64,000 bases of DNA from Spongilla lacustris (GCA_949361645.1 OX442415.1:9207254-9271253), one strand, 5' to 3'. Shown: positions 34,916 through 45,015, counted from the stretch's first letter. Notes: generated by a model not told the origin, from the letters alone. A program made the numbers and translations.

Positions 34916-34927
34916 GGCTTTAGTTAG
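34916..34927 (-). promoter_or_regulatory. Candidate promoter motif before penton (A)
   Basis: On the coding strand this reads CTAACTAAAGCC, followed by ATAAGCAAAATTATTAG. Related motifs precede the fiber gene (42619-42630), the 43352 gene (43434-43444) and the 113-aa gene (32493-32503). Confidence 0.45.
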
Positions 34928-35017
34928 CAGCCGGCCCGAGGCAACTGCTAATTGAAGTCGTCTTGATCAGTTGAGTATTACTTACCTGTTAGGAAAAGCC
35001 CGTGCGGCGAGCACAAC

Positions 35018-36704
35018 ATGGGGAACGCGACAGCAGGAAAGCTCGTTCACAAAGTCAACCAGTACGCCCGGACCCAGCCCGAGTTTAGCCCCTCTCTGGG
35101 CCGCATGGTCACCCAGCTGGCCGACCAGGTCAAGGGCCGGGACATCGCCCGCCAGGAGAAAAAGTACAGCAGCTACCCGCAGAACGGCAGCGTGTCCGCG
35201 GGCTACCTGAGCAACGGCAGCCAGGTCATGCAGTACATCATCACCGGCAAGCCCAACCAGATCACCCGGGCCTGAATCTACTTTCAGGTGCGGATCACCG
35301 CGCCCGTCAAGCTGCTGCCCGCCTTTATGTGGATCGACACCCTCACCACCTTCCAGGACGCCTCCGCCACCAAGGCCCAGGACGCCAACTGGTTCACCAT
35401 CCTGCTGGGCATGAGCAACATGTTTCCCAGCATGTTCGAGCCCATGGCCAAGGACATGCTCTGCGACGACGAGGACGGCTGGACCACCGCCTTCCTGCCG
35501 CCCGCGACCTACAACGTCTACGTGCCCCTCTACGACAGCACCCTGCTCACCGGGGCCCACCTCTTTTACTACCCGCCCAACATTACAATCCAGATCCGCA
35601 GCCCCCTCGGCGGCTGCATCGAGCAGGGCTCCCCCAACTCGGTCAGCGTCGTCTCCTCCTACGTGCTGCTCGAGGAGACTGCGGTGCACGCCTCCATGGC
35701 CGTCATCATCGAGCAGTCCTTTTTGCACACGCACGTCCGCAACTTCCTCGACTGGCAGGTGCTCTCGTGCCAGGACGTCACGGTCACGGGCAACAACTAC
35801 ATCGACATCATCATGACCACGCTGGACGGCGTCTGCCCCTTCCTCGTGTACGGCCTCAGGGACTCCGTCACCAAGAATAACCCGGCCTTCGGGGCCTGCA
35901 AGCGATTCATCCCCCTCTCCACCAACATCGGGTCCTGCACCGTGAACCTGCTCGACGCCACCGGCAGCCCCATCCTGAACCAGGCCATCGACCCCTACCT
36001 CCAGCAGATGGTCATGTCCGAGCACTCCTTCGGCAGGGTGCTCAACGGAGACTGGGCCAACCTCTACTTCCTCGAGTTCACCCAGGACCGCATTGCCTCG
36101 ATGAACGGCATGCTGGGCGCGGGCTGGCGGAAGGCCAAGAACAACGAGAGGATCAGGATCTCGCCCACCACCGCCTATGTGGCCGAGGTGCCCAGGGTGA
36201 TCACTTTGACTTGCGTCGACGCCGCGGGCGCCGCCCAGCTCGCGACCGGAGGCCAGTTCCAGCTCTCCTACTGCGACGGCTACGGCTACACCTACGTCAC
36301 CCAGACCCTCAACTACAATGACAGCCAGGCCACCGTGCAGACGGCCCTCAACAACATGGTCATCTATGGCGGCTGCGTGGAGACCGCCGGGGCCGACCAA
36401 CGTCAACGCCAACGGTGGCCTGAGCGTGACCATCACCAACTGGAGCACCTATGACACGCTGGTGCAGGGCGCGGTCTGGTCCATCATGACCTGCAGTCTG
36501 AGGAACGCCTCCGGGGCCCTCTTCCCCGTCCTCAGGGACGCCGGAGGGTCCGTGCAGGTGGGCATCGCGCCGGGCACCTACACCCCGTTCGTGCTCTTCC
36601 CCAGGTTCACCCAGTACATCCTGGACCACCTCCCCGACGGCATCGGCAAGGCAAGCGTCATGCCCATCAACGCCGACAAACTCATCCCCAACTCCGTCCG
36701 TTAA
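35018..36704 (+). pseudogene. Major capsid protein, double-jelly-roll type (A), two lesions
   Basis: This is the counterpart of the intact 561-aa B protein (58651-60336). The ATG in MGNATAGK is at 35018. Lesions relative to B are TGG to TGA at 35273-35275 (after about 85 codons) and an extra G in a G-run at 36389-36392, shifting frame for the last ~100 residues. Otherwise the two copies are nearly identical. No hairpin repeats interrupt this gene. See the B copy for the family argument. Confidence 0.75.
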
Positions 36705-36782
36705 TCCTTTTCCCTGCTGGAGACCAGGAAAAAAAAAAAATGTAAATTTACGTTAATAGTTTTGACTAATTTTTTACGATAC

Positions 36783-38007
36783 TTATTTTTTTTTTCCTTT
36801 TGGCCGGAGCGGGGTTATGGTTGGAGGCACGTAGCGTGTTTTAGTGGCCTTGTCGCGCACCCAATTGATAACGTCTTTGTTCGCCCTTTTAAAGCTTTTG
36901 TCCAGATTGGCGATGTACTGGTTGATTATTTTTTTTGTACAGCTCGTTGGGGTCGTCGTCCGACCGCGTCTCCCTGAGCCCTAGGGTTTTGGCCAGGTCG
37001 ACCAGCTGCTCGGGGGTCTGGTTATGCAGGCTGTCTATCGTCTGCCTGAACTCGGGTATGGTCGTGATGACCGGAACTCCTGGGCCCAGCCTTCCAGGAG
37101 TCTTAGCCTCTGCCTTGGTAGCAGAGCTTCCCGCAGGAGTCTTAGCCCCTGTCTTAGCAGCAGGGTCTCCCACAGGAGTCTTAGCCTCCGCCTTGGTAGC
37201 TCCCGTAGGAGTCGCCTCTGTCTTGGCATCTCTCGCAGGAGTCTTAGCCTCTGCCTTGATAGCAGAGCCTCCTGCAGGAGTTTTGGCAGCAGAGTCTTTC
37301 GCAGGAGTCTTAGCCTCTGCCTTGATAGCAGAGCCTCCTGCAGGGGTCGGCGAGGCAGGTTCCAATTTCAAGACGGGCAACGGCCCGAGGGAATATCCGG
37401 GTGGTCGATCTGCTTCGCTCACCTCCTCTGCCTCATCTGTCCTGGCGGGCGGCTCTGCCGGCAAGGCAAGGCCCGCAGCCCTGATCAAGGTAGACAGCAC
37501 GTTGACCACCAAGGGCTTGGCCTTGCGAGGCTTTCTGTGGCTACCGCCCAAAATTCTGCTGAGCCTGTCGAGCTTGTCGGCCTCGTCCAGGGGCCTGTAC
37601 AGCCTGTTGCTGTAGATGTTAGCCTCGTCGTGGTAGTCGTCGGCCGGGTCGTCAGGGTCGTAGTACTGCAAGCCCCGATAGGAGATGAAGTAGTCGGGGA
37701 CTTGGATCGCGGTCTGGTAGGCGAGGTGCTGATTGGAGCCTGGCTTGGAGTAGTGGTACAGATACCTCCGGCCTATCTGGCTCCGTGCGATGAGCTCGAT
37801 CTTGTCCCAGAAGGACAATTTTTTTGCAAAGAACTCTGTGTCCTCTACGATCCTTTTGGACCTGACATATTTGTACATGAGGTTCACCGCGAACTCTGAC
37901 AGCCCGTACAGGGTCACGTACGCACCGTGGTAGACCTTGGGGACCAGCTCGCCGCCCTGCAGAGGGTCGTGGTCGTACGTCGTCACGACCTTCCTAAAGC
38001 GCTTCAT
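36783..38007 (-). pseudogene. Lys/Ala/Pro repeat protein (A), frameshifted
   Basis: Starts MKRFRKVVTTYDHDP at 38007. The N-terminal ~165 residues look globular (LYGLSEFAVNLMYKYVRSKR, SFWDKIELIARSQIGRRYLY). A low-complexity region of (K)TPAGGSA(I/T)KAEA-type 13-residue repeats follows, then VPVITTIPEFRQTIDSLHNQ. An eight-T run near 36926 (seven in B) shifts the frame in LYKK, so the conserved C-terminal end is lost from the frame. Function unknown; it could be a core or DNA-associated virion protein because of the basic tail, an inference only. Confidence 0.7.
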
Positions 38008-38024
38008 TTCCCTGCGGGAGGCCT

Positions 38025-38049
38025 ATATTTATGTTGTGCACACATCTTC
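38025..38049 (-). promoter_or_regulatory. Candidate promoter motif, type 2 (A, first copy)
   Basis: On the coding strand: GAAGATGTGTGCACAACATA followed by AATAT, ending 18 bp before the ATG. The neighbouring gene has GAAGACGTGTGCTCGACATA followed by GATAT at 38697-38721. Both are conserved in B (about 61955-61979 and 62674-62698). Confidence 0.5.
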
Positions 38050-38080
38050 AGTTTGCCCGCAGAGGCATGCAGGATTAGGA

Positions 38081-38659
38081 CTAGTCGCCTTTGACGGCCG
38101 CGGCCAGGGCCGAGATGAAGCCTGCGGTTCTGGCATCCCCGACGCTGCCCTTGGACTTGAGGGTGGCCGTCAGGCCGCTGGTGGTGCCGACAAGCCCATC
38201 GGGCAGGATGTAGTAGTCTTTGACCACGAAGGGCTTGAGGGTCCTGTCCAGAAATATGTCGGAGGGCTCCGAGTACTTGGCCAGGGCCTGTCGACCCACC
38301 TTCTTCTTGGCCATGTGTCTGATCATGTCCTCCAGCGAGATGTTGCCCGCGCCGTGCAGGAACAGCGAGTTCTTGATGTCCTGAGCTGAGTCCTTACCCA
38401 AAAAGGACGTGAACTCGACTTTGAGGATCTCGGGGGTGCAGTACAGGGGCACGTAGGCCCCCGCGAACTCGACGTACTCTCCGTCGGCGGCGTAGTAGCC
38501 CTGCTCGTAGGACCCGGTGGGACCCTTGGGCGCGATGGTCAGCTCTTCGAAGGGAGTCAGCAGGCCGTCGTTGTACCTCTTCTCGATGTGGGCCGCCTCG
38601 GGGTCCATCACCTTCTTGTGGTGCTTAGAGGACTTCTTGCGGTGCTTCTTCTCAGACAT
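38081..38659 (-). CDS. Unknown basic 192-aa protein (A)
   Basis: The ATG is at 38659 (MSEKKHRKKSSKHHKKVMDP). A frame extension to 38713 would need a GTG start inside the type 2 motif, so the ATG is preferred. The highly basic N-terminus suggests nucleic-acid binding. The body contains YFAADG-like YYAADGEYVEFAGAYVPLYC, FLGKDSAQDI, EDMIRHMAKKKVGRQALAKY and a small Ala-rich C-terminus. No family is recognised. The B copy has a hairpin where the start codon should be. Confidence 0.7.
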   Translation of the reverse strand: MSEKKHRKKSSKHHKKVMDPEAAHIEKRYNDGLLTPFEELTIAPKGPTGSYEQGYYAADGEYVEFAGAYVPLYCTPEILKVEFTSFLGKDSAQDIKNSLFLHGAGNISLEDMIRHMAKKKVGRQALAKYSEPSDIFLDRTLKPFVVKDYYILPDGLVGTTSGLTATLKSKGSVGDARTAGFISALAAAVKGD

Positions 38660-38696
38660 CCTCGCCGGATGGGCTCTGCGGACGGCTTTGTAAGTA

Positions 38697-38721
38697 ATAT
38701 CTATGTCGAGCACACGTCTTC
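38697..38721 (-). promoter_or_regulatory. Candidate promoter motif, type 2 (A, second copy)
   Basis: The coding strand reads GAAGACGTGTGCTCGACATA then GATAT. It lies 38 bp upstream of the ATG at 38659, with a hairpin pair (CTCGCCGGATGGGC / TGCGGAC) in between. Confidence 0.5.
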
Positions 38722-38764
38722 AATTGTCCTCGCCGGACAGGCCTGAGCGTCCGCAGGACAGGCC

Positions 38765-38775
38765 ATGCGCAGCAT
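38765..38775. repeat. GCA-loop hairpin ATGC-GCA-GCAT
   Basis: This is a variant of the TTGC-GCA-GCAA hairpin in which both arms have changed (T to A on one side, A to T on the other), keeping the stem paired. It directly touches the stop codon of the fiber gene. Confidence 0.8.
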
Positions 38776-41700
38776 TAGGCGTGGTAACCGAAGTTTCCAA
38801 CCAACACTATGTTGGCACCGTACGTATCGGGCTCTATCGAGATTGTTCCCGTACTTGCGCTGATCATATAATAGTACATGACTCCCCCGGCAACCGCTAT
38901 TCTGGTGTCGACAGCCGGGCGGAAGTCGGAGGGAATGTTCGCGTCCAAGTAGGGCTTGTTTAGGGCACTTGAACCGGTGGAAAACAAATTGATGCTCAAA
39001 ACCAGGTTGACGAAAATCATCGAGCCTAATCGGCAGAGCTTAAAGGTAGAGGAGGGCGAGCCAGATGCGTTTTGCCAAGTTCCTGTTATGGAGGATTCCT
39101 GGTACCAGTTCAACACTGTAGCTCCGTTTTTGAGCACGATGCCGTTGTTGCAATTCAGCTGAGAACTCACCGCGATGTTGCTCGAGCCTCCGCTCAGGCT
39201 GGCCGTCGTTATGCCGTTGTTGCAATTGAGCTGAGAACTCACCGCGATGCTGCCCGAGCCTCCGCTCAGGCCGGGCGTCGTCACGCCCGTCAATGCAATA
39301 ATATTGTTGCCTGCAATATTTCCGGTAAAGCTGGCCGAAGAGGCAGTCAACGCCCCGGTGTACAACGCGCCTCCCGTTATAGTTCCTGTGCAGCTGACCA
39401 AAGCAGCGGTAAGAGCGCCCGTAACTGCGAGGGGACAATTTATCGCCAAGCTGCCTCCGGACGCTACGGGGCCGATGGCGTCGCACAGCAGGTCGGTGCC
39501 CACGCTCACGTGGCCGCCGCTCGCAGGATTCAGGAAGATGTTGTTGTTGGCTAGGCCGGAGGTGTACAGGGTCAGGTTGCTCGCACTGCTCACGCTCGTG
39601 GTCGAGATGGGGGAAGAGCTCACGCCCGACGCCGACAGCAGCGTAATCGGCTGGCCCGCGCTCGCGGTGATCGTGTCCACCGTCAGCGTGCTCCCCGACT
39701 TGACCACCACCTTGCCGGCGCCGTTCGGGCTCAGCAGGATGTTCTGCCCGCCGGACGTCTGCAGAGCCAGAGGCGCGGTGGACGTGGTCGTGCTCAGGGT
39801 GTCCGCCTTGAGAGTGGAGCCCCCGGAGACGACCACGTTCGACGAGGCAGGGTTCAGGTTGATATTGTTGCCCGCCAGATTCAAGTCTGTGGCCAGCGTG
39901 CTGATGCTGCTGGCCACGACGTTGCCCTGGGCGATGACGCTGCCCGTCGTGCTGATGTCGCCGTTGATCTGCACCGTGTTGCCCGATTGGGGCGAGACGT
40001 TGTTGGTCACCACGTTGCCCGTGATCGTCACGTTCCCGTTCACCTGCACACTGTTCCCGGTGATGGGGAACACGTTGCTCACGACCAGATCGCCTCCCAC
40101 CGTCACGTTGCCCGAGGTGCCGATGTCTCCCGCCACCTGCACGCTCTGTCCGCTCAGGGGCCTGACCGTGTTCGCGATCACGCTCCCGGTAGTCGTGAGG
40201 TTGCCGCTGAGGGAGGTGTTCCCGGCAAGGTAGATGCTGCCACCGGTCGTCGGGGCGATGGTGACGTCACCCCCTACCACACCCACGTTGCCGGCCTGCA
40301 GGGTGATCGAGCCCCCCGCTGACGGAGTTATAGTGTTGACCGCCAGGGCGCTGTTGATCGACGCGGCACTATTGATGAGCAGTCCTGCATTCGACACTAT
40401 CTCGGACAGGTACAGCGGCCTGTTCATATAGACCGCACCCGTGCCGCCGGGGTAGATGTTGATGTTCTGGTTGTTGGTCGTAGACAGAGTCAGAGGACTC
40501 GACAGGCCGGTTTGAGTTATGGTGTCCACATTCAAAGGCTTGCCGGAGGCGATTTCGATCGAGTTGGTCGGATTGACGGATATCCTGCCGGTGGTGCTGT
40601 CGGATGCGTTGACGAGGTTGTCGGCCCGCAGCTGGTACTGCCCGCCCACGCACAGGTCCGTCGCTGCACAGCACCTGGCCGCCCGAGCTGCTCTGCAGCT
40701 CCGAGAGCAGGGCCGGCTGCAGGCTGCTGAGCCCGTTCCGGAAGAAGGTGACGTTGTCGGGGTCGGTGGACCGATGTTGTCTACTTTCAATGTGGAGTTG
40801 GTGGGCACGTTTATGTCTCCCAAGGGGCTCAGGTACAGGTCCCCGCTGGCGGTGTTGATCACGTTGGTGACGACGCTGTCGGCCCCGAACGCGTTGGTCT
40901 GCACGTTCTGGAAAGTGCTTATGCCGTTCACGGTCAGGCCGCGGGCCGTGCCCGTCGGCGCGATGTAAGAGTTGGACCAGATCGAAGTACATGCCGCTCC
41001 CGCTGGCTGGCACGACCTTGCGCAGAGACAGCGGGGCGTCGTAGGGGATGACCACACACGGCCGTGCCGGCCGCCAGCGTGATCTGCTGGCTGCCCGGGT
41101 TGTTGCCCAGGGCGTTGATCTTGAGCTCCTGCTGCCCGCCGGGCAGCACCAGGCCCGGGGCGGTGATGGCCTCGCTGCAGTTGAGGTTGTTCACAATAAC
41201 CTTGCTCCCGGGTCCGGGCAGGGCCTGGATGACGAGCGGAGACGCCGTGCCCGTGATGCTGCCCGCGCTCAAGTTATCTATGGTTACGCCCCCTCCGGAG
41301 GAGGAGATGGCGTCCACGATGAGGGGTTTGCCCGGGGCGATCTGCACGGCGGTGGTCGGGTTCAGGTTGATGATTCCAAACTTGGTGTTGTCCGAGTTGG
41401 TGACGTAATCTGTCTGCAGCTGCTTCTGGGTGGGCACGTGGACGTTCTCTGCGAAATAGACCTTGCCTGCGGACGTGCTCTTGACGTTGTCGATCGCCAG
41501 CACCTTGCCGGCTGCGCAGACGATGTTGCCGGTCGGGTTCAAAAATAGATCTATCGTCGAAGCACCGGCACTTGGCGTATTGATTTGATTATTCACCATT
41601 ACATTTTTCAACAACAGCGCGTCGACCTGCAATGTGCCTATGTGCGTGCCGCAAGAGATTTCGAGTGTGGGTGGGAAGGGGCCAGAGACGTAGTAGGGCG

Positions 41701-42562
41701 AGATTGTACCTTTGTTCAAGTCCATAGTGAATCCGCTCAGTCCTGTGGGGACGATGGTGTTGACGGCGATGGGGCCGAGTTTTCTATCACGATGCCTCCA
41801 GGTTGGCCCCAGGCCGCGGGCGTGCTGCCGATCAGACTCAGCTGGCCCGCGGACGAGTCGATGCGCATGTACCCCTGCTCGCCCGCGGGAGGGGCCGGCA
41901 GCACCAGATTCTGCACCTGACGTCGGCGGCGTTGACGCCCGTGTTGTCCAGCGTGACCGGCCCCGGCGGCCACGTTTAGCACACTGCATTGCACGGGCGA
42001 GGCGAAGCTCACCGAGCCACCAAAGGGTCGGCCTCGATCGTCTTCACAATCAGTCCTGAGTCTTAATCTCTGCACTAAAATTTATCTTTCCCTCCTACTT
42101 CGGAGGGGTTAACGGTGTCTACGCTCAGCTGCAGCCCGGGGTCCAGTCGGACGTTGTTCTTGAAGTTGGTCGTGGTGCTGCTCACGGCCCCGAAGTTGTC
42201 TGCCCTCAGGACCTTGCCCTGCTGCAGCTCGACGCCGTCGATGCCGCCCGCGGGCTGGGAGTACTTGCATGTGCACATCGGGCAGCGTGGCCCCCCCGGG
42301 CCCGAAGTTGAGGGCGGGGCCCACCTGCAGACTGGGCTGGGCGTCGATCGAAGTTTTTTAGGAAATTGGCCGTGCGGCGGTGCTGGCCCCGTTAATCAAG
42401 ACCTGGTCCAGGGTCACGTCGCTGGCTGCGGTGCTGATCTGCACGCCGTTGATGGTGGCGTCGTCGACGGACTACGATGCCGGTGCCAGCCACGATCTGG
42501 ACGCTGCCAGACAGCTCGTTGAGCGATGTCACGTACCTGCCTCCGTTGCCTCTCAAAGTCAT
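38775..42562 (-). pseudogene. Long trimeric-type fiber/spike protein (A), several frameshifts
   Basis: Start at 42562 (MTLRGNGGRYVTSLNELSGS) resembles the 'VTSLN-x-LSG-V-x-L-x-AGTGI' start of viral fibers. About 1,250 codons of short shaft-like repeats follow, such as GNVTVGGDLVVSNV, SGNTVQINGDISTTGSVIAQ and STLKADTLSTTT. The C-terminal ~110 residues after VLNWYQESSITGTWQN look like a beta-rich head (FKLCRLGSMIFVNL, FRPAVDTRIAV). Frame changes occur near 41050, 41750-42000 and 42100-42480, so the gene is not intact as assembled. The role would be receptor attachment. The head differs strongly from B's head. Confidence 0.65.
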
Positions 42563-42618
42563 TTTGTCCTCGCTGTCCTCGCCGGACGGGCTTTGTGTAA
42601 TAATTAAGTTTAAGCTAC

Positions 42619-42630
42619 GGCTTTAGTTTG
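42619..42630 (-). promoter_or_regulatory. Candidate promoter motif before fiber (A)
   Basis: The coding strand reads CAAACTAAAGCC, then GTAGCTTAAACTTAATTATT, about 57 bp upstream of the ATG. Compare the motif before the penton gene. Confidence 0.45.
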
Positions 42631-42633
42631 CTG

Positions 42634-42686
42634 TTGTCCTGCGGACGAGCTAAGGCCCTGCGGATGGCCCGTGCGGCCTGAGCACA
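42634..42686. repeat. Intergenic hairpin cluster
   Basis: GTCCTGCGGAC (stem GTCC/GGAC, loop TGC) is followed by CCCTGCGGATGGCCC and CCGTGCGGCCTGAGCAC. It separates the fiber promoter from the stop of the next gene. Confidence 0.8.
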
Positions 42687-42687
42687 A

Positions 42688-43352
42688 TTAGGCGGCCGTG
42701 GTTATTCCTCCGGCTGCAGCCCCTGCTGGAGTGGGGGCCCCCGTCCCTCCCGGTCCTGCGGACGGCCCGGGGGACGGCGTAACCATGTACTTGGCTGCCG
42801 CGGCCGCGATGGTGGAGGCTGCCACCACGCTCAGGGCCTCGGTCGTGTCCGCGCCCATGATCATCATCGCGCCCGTGTTTAGCCCCGCGCTCACTCCCAG
42901 CGTAAGGATGGGCCCTCCGGACGCCATCCGGCTCACCCCGTTCCCCACCATGTACGAGCCTCCGCTCGTGGCCGCGGCCAGGCCGGAGTCGTACGTGGCA
43001 TGCCCAGGCCGTAGCACACTGCGAAACTGGTTGCGGCAGACACCACCGCCGGAACCACGTCCTCCACGCCTATCAGGGGCTTGGGAGGGGCAGGGTGGCC
43101 GACGGTATCTTGAGTGGCGGCTTTGCAGCGTCTGCCTCGGCCGTGGCTGCAAATCCGTTTTGGTCTCTCCTATCTTCGTCTCGCCCGAACTGGTGTCTCT
43201 TTTGCCTTTGCTGAAGTCCTCGAGGGCCACGTTGATCACGGGCTGAAATTGATTGGCACCTGAGTGGTCTGGGCATTTTGCACCTGGTTGTCTGTCGTCT
43301 GCTTAGTGTCCTGATTGGACTTCTGCGTGTGCGTCTTGTTTGTGTTCCCCAT
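42688..43352 (-). pseudogene. Unknown Gly/Ala-rich protein with N-terminal MGN (A), frameshifted
   Basis: The ATG at 43352 gives MGNTNKTHTQKSNQD, a sequence with Gly2 that could be myristoylated (inference). A frame change is needed near 43243 to reach VINVALEDFSKGK and another near 43010. The C-terminal part (SGGSYMVGNGVSRMASGGP, TTEALSVVAASTIAAAAAKY) is small-residue-rich and may span a membrane. The tail is again hairpin-derived (GPSAGPGGTG). The CTAACTGAAGCA motif lies upstream at 43434-43444. Confidence 0.5.
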
Positions 43353-43433
43353 GTTGTGCTCGCCGCACGGGCTTCTTGCTATCCTGGCCGGATGGGCTTG
43401 AGAAAGCTTTTTAATAAACTTAGTTTAATCTAA

Positions 43434-43444
43434 TGCTTCAGTTA
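43434..43444 (-). promoter_or_regulatory. Candidate promoter motif before the 43352 gene (A)
   Basis: The coding strand reads CTAACTGAAGCA, followed by TTAGATTAAACTAAGTTTAT. It has the same layout as the motifs before penton and fiber. Confidence 0.4.
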
Positions 43445-43489
43445 GCAGCCTGAACTAAACATGTGTGCGCTAACATGTTATTAAAGCAG

Positions 43490-43520
43490 CCTTGCGCAGC
43501 AAAAGCCTTGTGCAGCAAAA
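43490..43520. repeat. Two adjacent GCA-loop hairpins
   Basis: CCTTGCGCAGCAAAAG and CCTTGTGCAGCAAAAA stand in tandem directly before the ATG at 43522. The second has a T that still pairs as G-U in RNA. Confidence 0.85.
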
Positions 43521-43521
43521 A

Positions 43522-43895
43522 ATGGCAGCGATCGCAGCTCAGCAAGGTCTGGCCACGGCGTCGGCCGTCTACGACAGCAGGCCCGTGCAGGACGCCCTCA
43601 GCCAGGGAGCCCTACCCCACAAACTAATGTACGGTCTCGCCATCGGAGGGGCGAGCTACCTCACCGCCCTGTTCGTCACCTCCGGCGGCATCGGAGGCCT
43701 CTTCGCGGCCGGCGAGTCGGCCATCATCGACGCAACCCCCTCTCCCAACTCGGTGGATTATTGACAAAAAAATTTACAGGCAAATCAGTGGGACAATTGG
43801 TCAGCGGTACAGGGGGATCTAAGGGGTTCTTCTTGGACAACGCTGCATACATCGCGGGCGCAGCCGGAGCAGTCTTCGGATTTTACATTGGTTAA
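43522..43895 (+). pseudogene. Small membrane-type protein (A), one frameshift
   Basis: Starts MAAIAAQQGLATASAVYDSR. A hydrophobic stretch LMYGLAIGGASYLTALFVTS follows. The frame closes at 43764 in an A-run, but another frame continues with KSVGQLVSGTGGSKGFFLDN and AGAAGAVFGFYIG to 43895. Together these suggest two membrane segments. It resembles in style the protein at 45172. Function unknown. Confidence 0.5.
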
Positions 43896-44143
43896 TATCT
43901 GGGCCCAATCCATGCAAATCGTAAGTACAATCTGTGCTTCTCAGCGTTTATTCTCCGCGCGGGGCAATCCCCCTCCATCTTGATGCAGGCGCTCCTGTAC
44001 ACTTGCTCGTTACTCTGCTCTTCATAAATGAGTACGCGAACTGCCTTTGCATAATCTTCTAGCGTCTCGCGGGCAAGGCAGCGGAGCCTCATCGTTTTAA
44101 TGCCGCATGCCGGGCACGCCTTGCCTCGCTGTATGGCCTCCAT
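43892..44143 (-). CDS. Unknown small protein with CxxC (A)
   Basis: 83 aa from ATG at 44143 (MEAIQRGKACPACGIKTMRL). It has one CxxC pair near the start and single Cys residues later (CLAR, SACIK, GDCPARR), possibly one zinc site. The stop overlaps the 3' end of the convergent 43522 gene by a few bases. No family assigned. Confidence 0.45.
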   Translation of the reverse strand: MEAIQRGKACPACGIKTMRLRCLARETLEDYAKAVRVLIYEEQSNEQVYRSACIKMEGDCPARRINAEKHRLYLRFAWIGPRY

Positions 44144-44229
44144 CAGATCAGCATTTCGATCGCAAAAATCTCCGATAATAAATCCCCCTTAAAATCATCA
44201 TTTCTTCTTCTACCTCGCGCGGAGCTGCC

Positions 44230-44858
44230 TCAGCCATTTCCAACGGCGTACGTGCCCTCGACGACGTCGACTATTATATAGGAGTGATCACGTGCCAGGT
44301 CCATCTCTTTGATCTTTGTGTACATGTCTTTGGCATTCATCCAAATTCCTCCGCAGAATGCCCTGAACAACACTTCACACGCCTCCAGACTTTGAGGATC
44401 AAAACAGACGAATCTGCCCACCTGGCCCCTGACCAGCGGGTGGATCTTCTTGCTCACGTTCTGGCACGATATCACCACGCTGATGTTGTAGTGCCTGTGT
44501 CGGGTCATCAGCTCCACCATCACCTGGCTGTCGAAGTTGACCACGGACAGCAGGTCGTCGATGATCAAGACCTTCTGTCCTGCGGAGGCAGCCCCTCTCC
44601 TCCGGACTGGCACAATATTGCATGAACCTGGCCAGGGTGGTCTCGCTCCACGCCCTCACACTCCGTCGTTGCACGGCTTCCGGCCAATCGTCAGGCGTGG
44701 GCGTAAATATCAATATCGTCTTAATTATGCTCTGTCCTGCGGACGGCCCCACGCTCGCTGCGGGGCGGGTCCTCGTACATCCGGTTCAGCAGATAGCTCT
44801 TCCCTTGCCCGGCGAGCCGTAAATCAGAGTGACGGTAGAGTGAACAGTAAATCGACAT
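44230..44858 (-). pseudogene. Packaging ATPase, A32/FtsK-HerA type (A), frameshifted
   Basis: Walker A is seen as IYGSPGKG followed in the next frame by KSYLLNRMYEDPP (about 44780-44825). Downstream are IIKTILIFTPTPDDWPEAVQ, then the Walker B strand KVLIIDDLLSVVNFDSQ and RHYNISVVISCQNVSKKIHP, which carries the Gln typical of sensor motifs in A32-like ATPases. The enzyme translocates genomes into Polinton/NCLDV-type capsids. At least three frame changes occur, two of them at hairpin inserts (GTCCTGCGGACGGCC at 44732-44748 and the TCCTGCGGAGG near 44578). It is therefore non-functional as assembled. Confidence 0.75.
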
Positions 44859-45015
44859 TGTCCTGGCGGTTCTGCGGACGGCCCTGCTGGCGAGGCAAGG
44901 CCACAACATCTCGTTTCAACCTCGCCACCGCCAGGCTCAGGATCCATATCATCAGCACGAGGGTTGCCACCACCACGCTCAGCATTGACTTTTTCAAGTA
45001 GTCGATCGAGAACAT
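44824..45015 (-). CDS. Small single-pass membrane protein (A)
   Basis: 63 aa. MFSIDYLKKSMLSVVVATLV leads into LMIWILSLAVARLKRD, one clear transmembrane helix with a basic flank. The remaining tail (from about residue 42) is hairpin-derived. It overlaps the ATPase start. Small hydrophobic proteins are common in Polintons, and no function is assigned. Confidence 0.45.
   Translation of the reverse strand: MFSIDYLKKSMLSVVVATLVLMIWILSLAVARLKRDVVALPRQQGRPQNRQDNVDLLFTLPSL

Noticed and set aside
34982..36448. 488-codon minus-strand frame opposite the MCP
   Set aside because: It is a GC-rich shadow of the capsid gene. The rich Gly/Val/His/Asp composition mirrors the codon usage of the sense strand.
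39247..40233. 328-codon + strand frame opposite the fiber
   Set aside because: It is a shadow of the fiber repeats and the antisense composition has no domain.
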